64,000 bases of DNA from DASRSS01 sp035765515 (GCA_035765515.1 DASTXN010000068.1:1-64000), one strand, 5' to 3'; positions 8,534 to 18,432 are shown, numbered from the stretch's first letter. Notes: a model not told the origin generated them from the sequence alone. Program-made: numbers and translations.

Positions 8534-8581
8534 CTACCGGGCCTCGTCGCGGCCGCGAAGAAGAAGCAGCGCGCGCATCAT
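8534..8581 (-). CDS. Leucine leader peptide of leuA
   Basis: A 15-codon open frame, MMRALLLLRGRDEAR then TAG, with four consecutive leucine codons (CTG CTT CTT CTT). It lies 85 bases upstream of leuA on the same strand. Three of the Leu codons are CTT, which is rare in such GC-rich genes, as expected for a sensor of charged leucyl-tRNA. Its second half contains the strand CCGCGACGAGG that takes part in the alternative hairpin. Leucine attenuators upstream of actinobacterial leuA are known; this copy is read directly from the sequence. Confidence 0.85.
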   Translation of the reverse strand: MMRALLLLRGRDEAR

Positions 8582-8653
8582 GGTCCCCGCAGCATAGCGC
8601 GCGCTGTCGGCCAACACCGCATACACTCGCGCGGACCCTTCTCAGGAGGACTC

Positions 8654-9637
8654 GTGCCACGCGCGCTCATCACCGGCATCACCGGCCAGGACGGCCTGTA
8701 TCTGTCCGAGCTGCTACTGGACAAGGGATACGACGTCTACGGCATGATCCGCGGCCAGAACAATCCGAAGGCCGAGCTGCTCGCGCGGACCGTCCCCGGC
8801 GTCCACGTGCTCGCCGGCGATCTGACCGATCTCTCCAGCCTGATGCGGGCACTGCAGACGGCGCAGCCGGACGAGGTCTACAACCTCGGCGCGATCAGCT
8901 TCGTCGCGTACTCATGGGAGCAGGCGGCGCTGACCACCGACGTCACCGCGAAGGGTGTGCTGAACATGCTCGAGGCGACCCGGCTCTTCGCCGGCGACGC
9001 GCTCGACAAGGTGCGCTTCTACCAGGCGTCGAGCTCGGAGATGTTCGGCAAGGTCCAGGAGAGTCCGCAGACCGAGAAAACCTTGTTGTGGCCGCGCTCG
9101 CCGTACGGCGTGGCGAAGGTGTTCGGTCACTACATGACGGTGAACTACCGCGAGTCGTACGGGATGCACGCGTCCAGCGGCATCCTGTTCAACCACGAGT
9201 CGCCGCGCCGGGGTCCGGAGTTCGTCACGCGCAAGGTGTCCCAAGCCGTCGCGGCGATCCACCTGGGTCGGCAGGACAAGCTCGTCATGGGCAACCTGGA
9301 CGCCCGGCGTGACTGGGGTTTCGCCGGCGACTACGTAGACGCGATGTGGCGCATGCTGCAACAGCCGGAGGGCGACAACTACGTGGTCGCGACCGGTGAG
9401 ACCCACTCGATCCGGGAGCTGCTGGACGTGGCGTTCGCCGCGGTCGGGATCGAGGATTGGACGCCCTATGTCGAGCAGGATGCGCGCTACCTGCGACCGG
9501 CGGAGGTCGACTTCCTGATCGGCGACGCCAGCAAAGCTCACGAGGTTCTCGGCTGGAAGCCGTCCGTCGGGTTCACCGAACTGGTGCAGATGATGGTGGA
9601 AGCAGACCTGCGGAGCCTGACCGACAGCGGACGCTGA
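8654..9637 (+). CDS. gmd: GDP-mannose 4,6-dehydratase family protein
   Basis: Extended short-chain dehydrogenase that converts GDP-mannose to GDP-4-keto-6-deoxymannose, a precursor of 6-deoxy sugars. The 327 residues carry the NAD(P) loop TGITGQDG (7-14), the GMD-type SSSEMFG at 127-132, and catalytic Tyr151/Lys155 in SPYGVAKVFGHY. ILFNHESPRRG and VTRKV are also GMD hallmarks. AGGAGG lies just ahead of the GTG start. A second paralogue begins four bases after the stop. It probably supplies the glycan locus starting about 10 kb downstream. Confidence 0.88.
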   Translation: MPRALITGITGQDGLYLSELLLDKGYDVYGMIRGQNNPKAELLARTVPGVHVLAGDLTDLSSLMRALQTAQPDEVYNLGAISFVAYSWEQAALTTDVTAKGVLNMLEATRLFAGDALDKVRFYQASSSEMFGKVQESPQTEKTLLWPRSPYGVAKVFGHYMTVNYRESYGMHASSGILFNHESPRRGPEFVTRKVSQAVAAIHLGRQDKLVMGNLDARRDWGFAGDYVDAMWRMLQQPEGDNYVVATGETHSIRELLDVAFAAVGIEDWTPYVEQDARYLRPAEVDFLIGDASKAHEVLGWKPSVGFTELVQMMVEADLRSLTDSGR

Positions 9638-9641
9638 GGCG

Positions 9642-10604
9642 ATGCGCTCGCTCATCACCGGCGTCACCGGTCAGGACGGCGCATACCTGAGCGCGCTGCT
9701 ACGCGAGCAAGGCCATGAGGTCTACGGGCTCGTCGCGCCCGGCGACACCGGTGAGCTGCCTGCGGGCGTCCACGCGTTGCCCGGCGACATCCGCGACGGT
9801 GACGGGTTGGCGCGCGCGATCGAGGCGGCGGACCCGGACTGGCTTTTCAACCTGGCGGCGATCTCGTCGGTCTCCCGGTCGTGGGACGACCCCGAACTCG
9901 TAGCGGAGGTGAACGGCGTCGGCGTGGTCCGGCTGCTGAACCTGCTGCGACAGCGCATCCAGGACGGACATCGACCGACCCGATTCGTTCAGGCCAGCAG
10001 CGCGGAGATCTTCGGGGACGCTGCTCCGCCACAGAATGAGAGCACCCCAATCCGCCCGGTCACTCCGTACGGTGCGGCCAAGGCTCTCGCCCATCATGCG
10101 GTCTCGGTGTTCCGCACGGCGGGCGTGCCTGCGTGCGCTGCCGTCCTGTACAACCACGAGTCGCCGCTTCGCCCCGCCGGGTTCGTCACGCGAAAGATCA
10201 CTTCGACCGTGGCTCGCATCGCGACCGGCAGCCGTGAACAGCTCGAGATCGCCGACCTGACCGTGCGCCGGGACTGGGGACACGCTGCCGACTACGTGCG
10301 TGCCCTGGCCATGATCGCTGCGTACCCGGAGCCGGGTGACTTCGTGATCGCCTCGGGCGTCAGCCGCAGCGTCGAGGAGTTCGTGGTGGCCGCGTTCGCC
10401 CACGTCGGCATCGACGACTGGCGACCGCACGTGCGGGTCGATTCAGGGCTGCGCCGGTCCGCCGACGCGAGGGAGCAGCGCGGCGACGCAGCCAAGGCCC
10501 GGGACGTGCTGGGCTGGCGGCCTCAGATCTCGTTCGAGGCGCTGGTCGCCGAAATGGTGGACGCCGATCTCGCAGACCTTCCCTTTTCGTTGTCCGACAG
10601 GTAG
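9642..10604 (+). CDS. GMD-like sugar-nucleotide dehydratase/reductase (paralogue)
   Basis: 320 residues, related along the whole length to the preceding gene: TGVTGQDG (6-13), ASSAEIFGD (118-126), Tyr143/Lys147 in TPYGAAKALAHH, LYNHESPLR, VTRKI and RRDWGHAADYV. It lacks the fully conserved SSSEMFG form. Tandem Gmd plus a Gmd-like partner is a known arrangement in which the second enzyme reduces the 4-keto product (Rmd, giving GDP-D-rhamnose); this is inference, since it could equally be a second dehydratase. The start lies four bases after the gmd stop, so the two form an operon. Confidence 0.75.
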   Translation: MRSLITGVTGQDGAYLSALLREQGHEVYGLVAPGDTGELPAGVHALPGDIRDGDGLARAIEAADPDWLFNLAAISSVSRSWDDPELVAEVNGVGVVRLLNLLRQRIQDGHRPTRFVQASSAEIFGDAAPPQNESTPIRPVTPYGAAKALAHHAVSVFRTAGVPACAAVLYNHESPLRPAGFVTRKITSTVARIATGSREQLEIADLTVRRDWGHAADYVRALAMIAAYPEPGDFVIASGVSRSVEEFVVAAFAHVGIDDWRPHVRVDSGLRRSADAREQRGDAAKARDVLGWRPQISFEALVAEMVDADLADLPFSLSDR

Positions 10605-10647
10605 AACGGTACTGATTCCGTCGTCAAGGACAGCTTCGAGGTTGGTA

Positions 10648-12078
10648 ATGGCTCGTAACGTGCAGAACTTCATCGACGGTAAGTCGGTCGACGCGGCCGA
10701 CGGGCGTCGGGCGGATCTGGTCAATCCGGCCACCGGGGAGGTGTTCGGGTCGGCGCCGGTGTCCGGCGCCGAGGACGTGGACCGGGCGTACCGGGCGGCC
10801 GCGACGGCGTTCGAGTCGTGGCGCGACACGACGCCGTCGGAGCGGCAGCGGGCACTGTTGAAGTTCGCGGACGCGATGGAGTCCCGGGCCGAGGAGATCA
10901 TCGCGGCCGAGTGTGAGAACACCGGCAAGCCGATCGAGCTGACGCGCACGGAGGAGGTCCCGCCGGCGGTGGACCAGATCCGGTTCTTCGCCGGTGCCGC
11001 GCGGCTGCTGGAGGGCCGGTCCGCCGGTGAGTACCTGGCCGGGCACACGTCCTACATCCGGCGCGAGCCGGTGGGCGTGGTCGGGCAGGTCGCGCCGTGG
11101 AACTACCCCATGATGATGGCGGTCTGGAAGATCGCGCCGGCGATCGCGGCGGGCAACTGCGTGGTGCTCAAGCCCAGTGACACCACGCCGGTCTCGAGTG
11201 CGTTGATGGCCGAGATCGCCGCGGAGTTCCTGCCGCCGGGCGTGTTCAACGTGGTGTGCGGTGACCGGGACACCGGCCGGGAGATCGTCTCGCACCGGAC
11301 GCCGGCGATGGTGTCGATCACCGGCTCGACCCGCGCCGGGTACGAGGTGGCTGCCGCGGCCGCGAAGGACCTCAAGCGCACCCATCTCGAACTCGGCGGC
11401 AAGGCCCCGGTGATCGTGTTCGACGACGCGGACGTCGAGTTCGCCGCGGAGAACATCGCGATCGCCGGCTACTTCAACGCCGGGCAAGACTGCACCGCCG
11501 CCACCCGCGTGCTCGCCGGCCCGAAGATCGCCGACGACTTCGCCGCCGCCCTGGCCGAACAGGCCAAGAACACCAAGACCGGCATGCCCGACGACGCCGA
11601 CGTGCTCTACGGCCCGCTGAACAACGCCAACCAGCTCGAACGCGTCGGCGGCTTCTTCGACCGGCTCCCCGACCACGCCCAACTGCTCGCCGGCGGCACC
11701 CGTCAAGGCAGCAGCGGCTACTTCTGGCAGCCCACCGTCCTGGCCGGCATGCGCCAGGACGACGACGCCATCCAGAACGAGATCTTCGGCCCCGTCATCA
11801 CCGTGCAAACCTTCACCGACGAGGACGAAGCCGTCCGCTGGGCCAACGACAACGAATACGGCCTCGCGTCCTCGGTCTGGACGAAGGACCACGGCCGCGC
11901 CATGCGCGTCTCCCGCCGCCTGGACTTCGGCTGCGTCTGGGTCAACGCGCACATCCCCATCGTCGCCGAAATGCCGCACGGCGGGTTCAAGCACTCCGGC
12001 TACGGCAAGGACCTGTCCGTCTACGGCCTGGAGGACTACACCCGCATCAAGCACGTCATGCACAACATCGACTTCTGA
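10648..12078 (+). CDS. Gamma-aminobutyraldehyde dehydrogenase
   Basis: NAD-dependent aldehyde dehydrogenase of 476 residues, closest by eye to E. coli PatD. Shared landmarks are RFFAGAAR, EYLAGHTS, IRREPVGVVGQVAPWNYPMMMA, the general base Glu248 in LELGGKAPVIVFDDAD, the nucleophile Cys282 in FNAGQDCTAATR, and the C-terminus MPHGGFKHSGYGKD plus YGLEDYTRIKHVM. It should oxidise 4-aminobutanal from putrescine to GABA, which fits gabT two genes downstream. ATG at 10648 has GAGG six bases upstream; a TTG at 10642 is less likely. The second half is unusually rich in C-ending codons compared with the first half. Confidence 0.88.
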   Translation: MARNVQNFIDGKSVDAADGRRADLVNPATGEVFGSAPVSGAEDVDRAYRAAATAFESWRDTTPSERQRALLKFADAMESRAEEIIAAECENTGKPIELTRTEEVPPAVDQIRFFAGAARLLEGRSAGEYLAGHTSYIRREPVGVVGQVAPWNYPMMMAVWKIAPAIAAGNCVVLKPSDTTPVSSALMAEIAAEFLPPGVFNVVCGDRDTGREIVSHRTPAMVSITGSTRAGYEVAAAAAKDLKRTHLELGGKAPVIVFDDADVEFAAENIAIAGYFNAGQDCTAATRVLAGPKIADDFAAALAEQAKNTKTGMPDDADVLYGPLNNANQLERVGGFFDRLPDHAQLLAGGTRQGSSGYFWQPTVLAGMRQDDDAIQNEIFGPVITVQTFTDEDEAVRWANDNEYGLASSVWTKDHGRAMRVSRRLDFGCVWVNAHIPIVAEMPHGGFKHSGYGKDLSVYGLEDYTRIKHVMHNIDF

Positions 12079-12155
12079 AGTGCTGGCGCGAAGGGACAAA
12101 GAGCACCGTTGAAATCTTGGCCCGTCGCGCATCACCGGCCGCGCCCGTCCAGCCC

Positions 12156-12161
12156 TAGCCT
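12156..12161 (+). promoter_or_regulatory. -10 element of biotinyl carrier gene (leaderless)
   Basis: TAGCCT is exactly six bases before ATG at 12168 and no ribosome binding site is visible. This suggests that the small carrier gene and gabT are transcribed from their own promoter in the 89-base gap after the dehydrogenase. Confidence 0.5.
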
Positions 12162-12167
12162 TGACGC

Positions 12168-12392
12168 ATGAGCCACACCATCGCGGCCGAACTGGTCGCC
12201 AACGTCGGCATCGTCTCGGTCAAGGCCGGCGACGTCGTCGGCCCGTCCGACACTCTGGTGATCCTGGAGTCGATGAAGATGGAGATCCCGGTGCTGGCCG
12301 AGGTGGCCGGCACCGTCACCGAGGTCGCCGTGAACCCGGGCGACACGATTCGCGAGGGCGACGTCATCGCGATCATCGAGGAGAGCAAGTAG
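12168..12392 (+). CDS. Single-domain biotinyl/lipoyl attachment protein
   Basis: 74-residue free carrier domain. The biotinylation motif ESMKMEIPVLAE places the modified lysine at Lys37, with the mirrored hairpin GTVTEVAVNPGDTIREGDVIAII behind it. It closely resembles the small mycobacterial biotinylated protein TB7.3 (Rv3221c). No carboxylase subunit is encoded nearby, so it must work with subunits made elsewhere or have a stand-alone role. It sits between an aldehyde dehydrogenase and gabT, four bases ahead of the latter; the functional reason for this position is not known. Confidence 0.88.
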   Translation: MSHTIAAELVANVGIVSVKAGDVVGPSDTLVILESMKMEIPVLAEVAGTVTEVAVNPGDTIREGDVIAIIEESK

Positions 12393-12396
12393 CGAG

Positions 12397-13731
12397 ATGA
12401 GCATCGAGCAGAAGCGCGTCCGGGCGACGGCGATCCCGGGACCGCGTTCGGTCAAGCTGCACGCCCGCAAGACTGCCGCGGTCGCGTCCGGTGTCGGCAC
12501 CACGCTGCCGGTGTATGTGCGTGAGGCCGGCGGTGGGATCGTCGTGGACGTCGACGGCAACCAGCTGATCGACTTCGGGTCAGGCATCGCGGTGACCACG
12601 GTCGGCAACTCCGCGCCACGGGTCGTCGAGGCGGTGCAGCGGCAGGTCGCCGACTTCACGCACACCTGCTTCATGGTCACGCCGTACGAGCAGTACGTCG
12701 CGGTGGCCGAGAAGCTCAACGAGCTGACACCCGGCACGCACGAGAAGCGATCGGCGCTGTTCAACTCCGGCGCCGAGGCCGTCGAGAACGCGATCAAGAT
12801 CGCGCGGCACGCGACCGGACGGCAGGCAGTCGTCGCGTTCGACCACGCGTACCACGGCCGGACGAACCTGACGATGGCGCTGACCGCGAAGAACATGCCG
12901 TACAAGCAGGGCTTCGGGCCGTTCGCGTCGGAGATCTACCGGGTGCCGATGGCATACCCGTACCGGTGGCCGACGGGTCCGGACAATTGCGCGGACGAGG
13001 CGTTCAGCGAGTTCGTCGAGCTCGTGCACGCGCAGGTGGGTGAGTCGAACACGGCCGCTGTGATCGTCGAGCCGATCCAGGGCGAGGGCGGGTTCATCGT
13101 TCCCGCGCCCGGCTTCCTCGCCCGCGTCGCCGAATGGTGCCGCGAGCACGGGATCGTGTTCGTCGCCGACGAGATCCAATCCGGCTTCTGCCGCACTGGC
13201 GACTGGTTCGCGTGCGAGCACGAGGGCGTCGTCCCGGACCTGATTACGACCGCGAAGGGCATCGCCGGCGGGCTGCCGCTGGCCGCCGTCACCGGCCGCG
13301 CGGAGATGATGGACGCGGTGCACGGCGGCGGGCTCGGCGGCACCTACGGCGGCAACCCGGTCGCGTGTGCCGCGGCGCTGGGCGCGATCGAGACGATGGC
13401 GGCCGAGGACCTGTGCGGTGCCGCGCGGCGGATCGAGTCGGTGATGCGCCCGCGGCTGGAGCAGCTCGCCGGCAAGTATGACCAGATCGGCGACGTTCGC
13501 GGTCGCGGTGCCATGCTGGCGGTCGAGCTGGTGGACGGCGATGGCAGCAAGGCCCCCAACCCGGCGCTGACCGCGAAGGTCTCGATGGCCTGTCACGAGC
13601 AGGGGCTGATCACGCTGACCTGTGGCACGTTCGGCAACGTGATCCGGTTCTTGCCCCCGCTGGTCATCGGGGACGACCTGCTCAATGAAGGCCTGGACAT
13701 CCTCGAGGGCGCGCTCGCCACGTCCGTCTGA
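12397..13731 (+). CDS. gabT: 4-aminobutyrate aminotransferase
   Basis: PLP-dependent class III aminotransferase (444 residues) that moves the amino group of GABA to 2-oxoglutarate, yielding succinate semialdehyde. Landmarks: GSGIAVTTVGNSAPRVVEAV, FNSGAEAVENAIKIAR, FDHAYHGRTNLTMALTAK, the cofactor aspartate in FVADEIQSGFCRTG, and the Schiff-base Lys287 in TTAKGIAGGLPL. The pattern matches mycobacterial GabT throughout. The start is four bases after the biotinyl carrier stop. Together with the aldehyde dehydrogenase it forms a putrescine/GABA catabolic set; no succinate-semialdehyde dehydrogenase lies beside it. Confidence 0.93.
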   Translation: MSIEQKRVRATAIPGPRSVKLHARKTAAVASGVGTTLPVYVREAGGGIVVDVDGNQLIDFGSGIAVTTVGNSAPRVVEAVQRQVADFTHTCFMVTPYEQYVAVAEKLNELTPGTHEKRSALFNSGAEAVENAIKIARHATGRQAVVAFDHAYHGRTNLTMALTAKNMPYKQGFGPFASEIYRVPMAYPYRWPTGPDNCADEAFSEFVELVHAQVGESNTAAVIVEPIQGEGGFIVPAPGFLARVAEWCREHGIVFVADEIQSGFCRTGDWFACEHEGVVPDLITTAKGIAGGLPLAAVTGRAEMMDAVHGGGLGGTYGGNPVACAAALGAIETMAAEDLCGAARRIESVMRPRLEQLAGKYDQIGDVRGRGAMLAVELVDGDGSKAPNPALTAKVSMACHEQGLITLTCGTFGNVIRFLPPLVIGDDLLNEGLDILEGALATSV

Positions 13732-13746
13732 GCCGCGCGACGTTTG

Positions 13747-13820
13747 CCCGCGAGTGGGCACCTGTGCCGCGAGTGGGCGTCTATACGTGCCCACTCGGCG
13801 CGCGAGTGCCCACTCGCGGG
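13747..13820. repeat. Intergenic inverted-repeat cluster (CGCGAGTGGGCA)
   Basis: CCCGCGAGTGGGCA at 13747-13760 is matched perfectly by its reverse complement at 13807-13820. A further direct copy (13767-13778) and a partial inverted copy (13789-13797) lie between them, and CGCGAGTG/CACTCGCG at 13801-13818 is a local palindrome. The cluster separates gabT from the lysC promoter and has the same architecture as the cluster at 6632-6699. Confidence 0.85.
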
Positions 13821-13842
13821 AAATCCGCGCGGACGCTGCCGG

Positions 13843-13848
13843 TATCCT
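13843..13848 (+). promoter_or_regulatory. Possible -10 element of lysC-asd
   Basis: TATCCT lies 37 bases before the lysC GTG. Position and sequence fit a sigma-70-type -10, though no good -35 is visible because the upstream sequence is the inverted-repeat cluster. Confidence 0.35.
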
Positions 13849-13885
13849 GAAGGCTCCGCCAGCCGTGAGCTTTTGGGAGTTCGTC

Positions 13886-15150
<1,265 letters not shown>

Positions 15151-15154
<4 letters not shown>

Positions 15155-16179
15155 AGGTAGGTGTCGTCGGCGCGACCGGTCAGGTCGGTGGCGTGATGCG
15201 CCGCATCCTCGCCGAGCGATCGTTCCCGGTGGACGAGATCCGGTTCTTCGCCTCGGCCCGGTCCGCCGGCTCGACGCTGCAGTGGGAGGGCGTGGACGTC
15301 CGTGTCGAGGACGCCGCGACGGCCGACCCTTCCGGGCTCGATGTCGCGCTGTTCTCTGCGGGGGGCGGGACGTCCCGCGAGCTCGCGCCGAAGTTCGCAG
15401 CCGCGGGCGTCACCGTGATCGACAACTCGTCGGCATGGCGGATGGACCCGGACGTCCCCCTGGTGGTGGCCGAGGTCAACGGTGCTGAGATCGCCAATGC
15501 CCGTAAGGGAATCATCGCGAACCCGAACTGCACCACGATGGCCGCGATGCCGGTGCTCAAGCCGCTGCACGACGAGGCCGGGCTGACCCGCCTGGTCGTG
15601 TCCACCTACCAGGCGGTTTCCGGTGCGGGCCTGGCCGGCGTCGACGAGCTCGACAAGCAGGTACATGCCGGTGTCGACCGCGCCAGCGAGTTCACGCATG
15701 ACGGTGCGGCCGTATCACTGGGCGAGCCGGCGAAGTTCGCCCGTCCGATCGCGTTCAACGTGCTGCCGCTCGCCGGTTCTGTCGTCGACGACGGCTCGCT
15801 GGAGACCGACGAGGAGCAGAAGCTGCGCAACGAGTCGCGCAAGATCCTCGGCATTCCCGACCTGCGCGTCGCCGGCACGTGCGTGCGGGTTCCGGTCTTC
15901 ACCGGACATTCGCTGTCGATCAACGCCGAGTTCGCCCGCGCACTCACGGTCGAGCGCGCCACCGAACTGCTTGCCCGCGCGCCGGGTGTCGAGCTCGCCG
16001 AGATCCCGACCCCGCTCGCCGCGGCCGGCCAGGATCCGTCCTATGTCGGGCGCATCCGCCAGGACCAGAGCGTCGACGGCGGACGCGGCCTGGCGCTGTT
16101 CGTGAGCAACGACAACCTGCGCAAGGGCGCCGCGCTCAACGCCGTCCAGATCGCGGAACTGCTCGTTACGCGGTCCTGA
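15151..16179 (+). CDS. asd: Aspartate-semialdehyde dehydrogenase
   Basis: Reduces aspartyl phosphate to aspartate semialdehyde. The 342 residues have the NADP loop GATGQVGGVM (7-16), the SAGGGTSRELAPK segment, the catalytic Cys127 in ANPNCTTMAAM, and the active-site histidine in RVPVFTGHSLSI. The ATG overlaps the lysC stop, with GGAGG nine bases upstream, giving the usual actinobacterial lysC-asd operon. The end SNDNLRKGAALNAVQIAELL is typical of the family. Confidence 0.97.
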
Positions 16180-16181
16180 CG

Positions 16182-16195
16182 GCGGGTTGACCCGC
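16182..16195 (+). terminator. Short hairpin after asd
   Basis: GCGGG TTGA CCCGC forms a 5-base stem with a 4-base loop directly after the asd stop. There is no T-run, so a termination role is only possible, not shown. Confidence 0.3.
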
Positions 16196-16301
16196 GGAAC
16201 GGTTCAGCTGGACAGCGCCGCTTGCTGTGGAATGATTGCCGCTGCCCAGCCTGGCTGATCGTCTGGCGACGCCAGCTGCTCAGCCCGGAGGTGGCCAGGA
16301 C

Positions 16302-17654
16302 ATGATCGAGTTGCTGCGCGCCGCTGCCGCAAAGGATCCGGAGCAGGTCGCGATCGTCTCGGCGACGGGTCGGCTCACCTACGCGGAGCTGGTCGGCCGG
16401 GCCGAGCGCACTGCCACGGCGCTGCAGGCGCGTGGCGCCACTCGTTTCGCCGCACTGGACAGCGATCCGGCAGTCATCTGGACGTTGCTAGCCGCCGGGT
16501 CGCTCGCCGGCGCCGAGTCGTGCATCTACCCGCCCGCCGCGCCGGACAGTGATATCGCCACGCTGCGCGAACGGTTCGGGCACGCGCTGCTGATCAGCTC
16601 GCGCGAACTGCCCGGGCAGCCCGACGTGGTCCGTCCGGACGACCTGCTCGGGCCCGACAGGCTGGTCGCCGAACCACCGGCGGGCCCGCGGCCGTTGCTG
16701 ATCCTGACCAGCGGCACCACGGGTCCGTCCAAGGCGGCGGTGCACGACTGGTCACGCGTGCTGCGGATGGCCGAGGGAGTGCAGGCCACTCCAGAACACC
16801 GGTGGTTGCTCGCCTACGGGTTGAACCAGTTCGGTGGCCTGCAGATCCTGATCCACGTTGCGGCTGCGATGGCCACGCTTGTCGCCGGTGAGTCGTTCCG
16901 GCCGCGCGACGGTCTGGCGGCGATGCGCCGCTGGGACGTCACGCATGCGAGCGGTACCCCGACGTTCTGGCGCTTCCTACTCGCCGAACTGCGCGGCGAC
17001 GGCGGCCCGGTGCCGCCGTTGCGGCAGGTGTCGCTCAGTGGTGAGGCGGTCCCGGCGTCGCTGCTCGAGCAGCTGAAGCAGGCGTTCCCGCAGGCGCGGC
17101 TGTCGCAGATCTACGGCGCGACAGAGATGGGCCAGACGATCACGGTCCGCGACGGTCGAGCGGGGCTGCCGTTGAGCTTTCTGGAGGACGGCGAGGTCAC
17201 CTTCAAGGTCGTTGACGGCGAACTGTGGGTCCGCACGCGCTCGGCGATGCTGGGCTACTTCGGCGAGCAGTCCGCTGCGTCCGATGCCGCCGACTCGTGG
17301 CGGCCGACTGGCGACCTCGTCGAAATCGTCGACGACCGCATCCAGTTCCGCGGCCGAAAGACTGATGTGATCAACGTCGGCGGGGTGAAGATCCACCCGT
17401 TGCCGATCGAGGAACTCGTCTGCCGGGTCGAGGGTGTCGCGCTGGCCCGGGTGTTCGGCCGGCCGAACGCGATGGTCGGCCACATCGTGGCGCTCGAAGT
17501 CGTTCCGCAGCCCGGCGCGGACGAAGACGAACTCCGCGACATGATCCGAACCGCGTGCGCCGATCTGCCGCCTGCCGCGCGTCCCCGCAGCATCAAGATC
17601 GTCCCGAGCCTGGCGATGCCGGGTAACAAGGTGATCAGAGGAGTCGAGCAGTGA
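16302..17654 (+). CDS. AMP-forming acyl-CoA/acyl-ACP ligase (ANL family)
   Basis: Adenylate-forming enzyme that activates a carboxylic acid. From ATG 16302 it has 450 residues: phosphate loop TSGTTGPSK at 136-144, QIYGATEMGQT (A5), PTGDLVEI (A7), FRGRKTDVINVGGVKIHP hinge and the C-terminal catalytic lysine region MPGNKVIRG. The enzyme is shorter than usual between A3 and A5. GGAGG is ten bases before the chosen ATG; an in-frame TTG at 16236 would add 22 residues. The stop overlaps a FabG-like reductase, and an acyl carrier protein lies just beyond, so the activated acid may be loaded on that ACP. The substrate is unknown. Confidence 0.85.
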   Translation: MIELLRAAAAKDPEQVAIVSATGRLTYAELVGRAERTATALQARGATRFAALDSDPAVIWTLLAAGSLAGAESCIYPPAAPDSDIATLRERFGHALLISSRELPGQPDVVRPDDLLGPDRLVAEPPAGPRPLLILTSGTTGPSKAAVHDWSRVLRMAEGVQATPEHRWLLAYGLNQFGGLQILIHVAAAMATLVAGESFRPRDGLAAMRRWDVTHASGTPTFWRFLLAELRGDGGPVPPLRQVSLSGEAVPASLLEQLKQAFPQARLSQIYGATEMGQTITVRDGRAGLPLSFLEDGEVTFKVVDGELWVRTRSAMLGYFGEQSAASDAADSWRPTGDLVEIVDDRIQFRGRKTDVINVGGVKIHPLPIEELVCRVEGVALARVFGRPNAMVGHIVALEVVPQPGADEDELRDMIRTACADLPPAARPRSIKIVPSLAMPGNKVIRGVEQ

Positions 17655-18394
17655 CGCAGTCCGCGGCCCGCGTGGTCATCATCACCGGAGGCAGCCGCGG
17701 TCTGGGCGCGGGCATCGTCCAGTCGTTCCTCGACTCCGGAGACCGAGTCGCGACCTGCGCGCGCTCGCGCACCGCGCAGATCGACAAGTGGCTCGACGAC
17801 CCGGCGACCGCTGACCGCCTCATCTTCCACGAGGTCGACCTGAGCGACCGTCCGGCGACGGCCGCGTTCGTCCAGGATGTCGTCGCGCGTTGGGGCGGCG
17901 TCGACGTGCTGGTCAACAACGCAGGTGTGGCGCGGGACGGGGTGCTGGCGACGGCTTCCGACGAGGACGTCGACGTTGTCGTGGACCTGAACCTGAAGGG
18001 CACGCTGTACATCACGAAGCTGGCTTGCCGACGCATGCTCGCCCGCGGCCACGGGAGCATCGTGAACATCTCGTCGATCGTCGGCATCTCCGGCTACCGC
18101 GGGCTTTCGGTGTACAGCGCCACGAAGGCAGCGCTGGACGGCATGACGCGCGCGCTCTCGCGGGAACTCGGTTCGCGCGGCATCACCGTCAATTCGGTCG
18201 CGCCGGGCTACCTGCGCACCGAGATGTCGCACGGGTTGGACGATGCGCAGCTGGGGCAGATCGTGCGCCGGACCCCGGCGGGCCGGCTGGGAGAACCCGC
18301 CGACATCGCGCGGGTCGTGCAGTTCCTGGCCGCACCCGAGAACGACTACCTGACGGGGCAGGTCATCGTCGTGGACGGCGGGCTCACCGCCTGA
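17651..18394 (+). CDS. Short-chain dehydrogenase, 3-oxoacyl-ACP reductase (FabG) type
   Basis: 247-residue NADPH-dependent reductase. TGGSRGLGAGI (12-22) is the cofactor loop, NNAG at 89-92, catalytic Ser in NISSIVG (139-145), and Tyr155/Lys159 in YSATK. The end FLAAPENDYLTGQVIVVDGG matches FabG closely. It starts with a GTG that overlaps the ligase stop, so the two enzymes are made together. With the ACP encoded on the opposite strand it probably reduces an acyl-carrier-bound beta-keto or similar group. No ketosynthase is present in the window. Confidence 0.88.
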   Translation: MTQSAARVVIITGGSRGLGAGIVQSFLDSGDRVATCARSRTAQIDKWLDDPATADRLIFHEVDLSDRPATAAFVQDVVARWGGVDVLVNNAGVARDGVLATASDEDVDVVVDLNLKGTLYITKLACRRMLARGHGSIVNISSIVGISGYRGLSVYSATKAALDGMTRALSRELGSRGITVNSVAPGYLRTEMSHGLDDAQLGQIVRRTPAGRLGEPADIARVVQFLAAPENDYLTGQVIVVDGGLTA

Positions 18395-18432
18395 GCCCGA
18401 AACTCCTGCGCCTAGGCGGCGCGGGCTGAGGT

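Noticed and set aside
10624..12135. Long minus-strand open frame opposite the aldehyde dehydrogenase
   Set aside because: The sense strand has a complete dehydrogenase with active-site residues; the antisense product is low-complexity and lacks a start signal.
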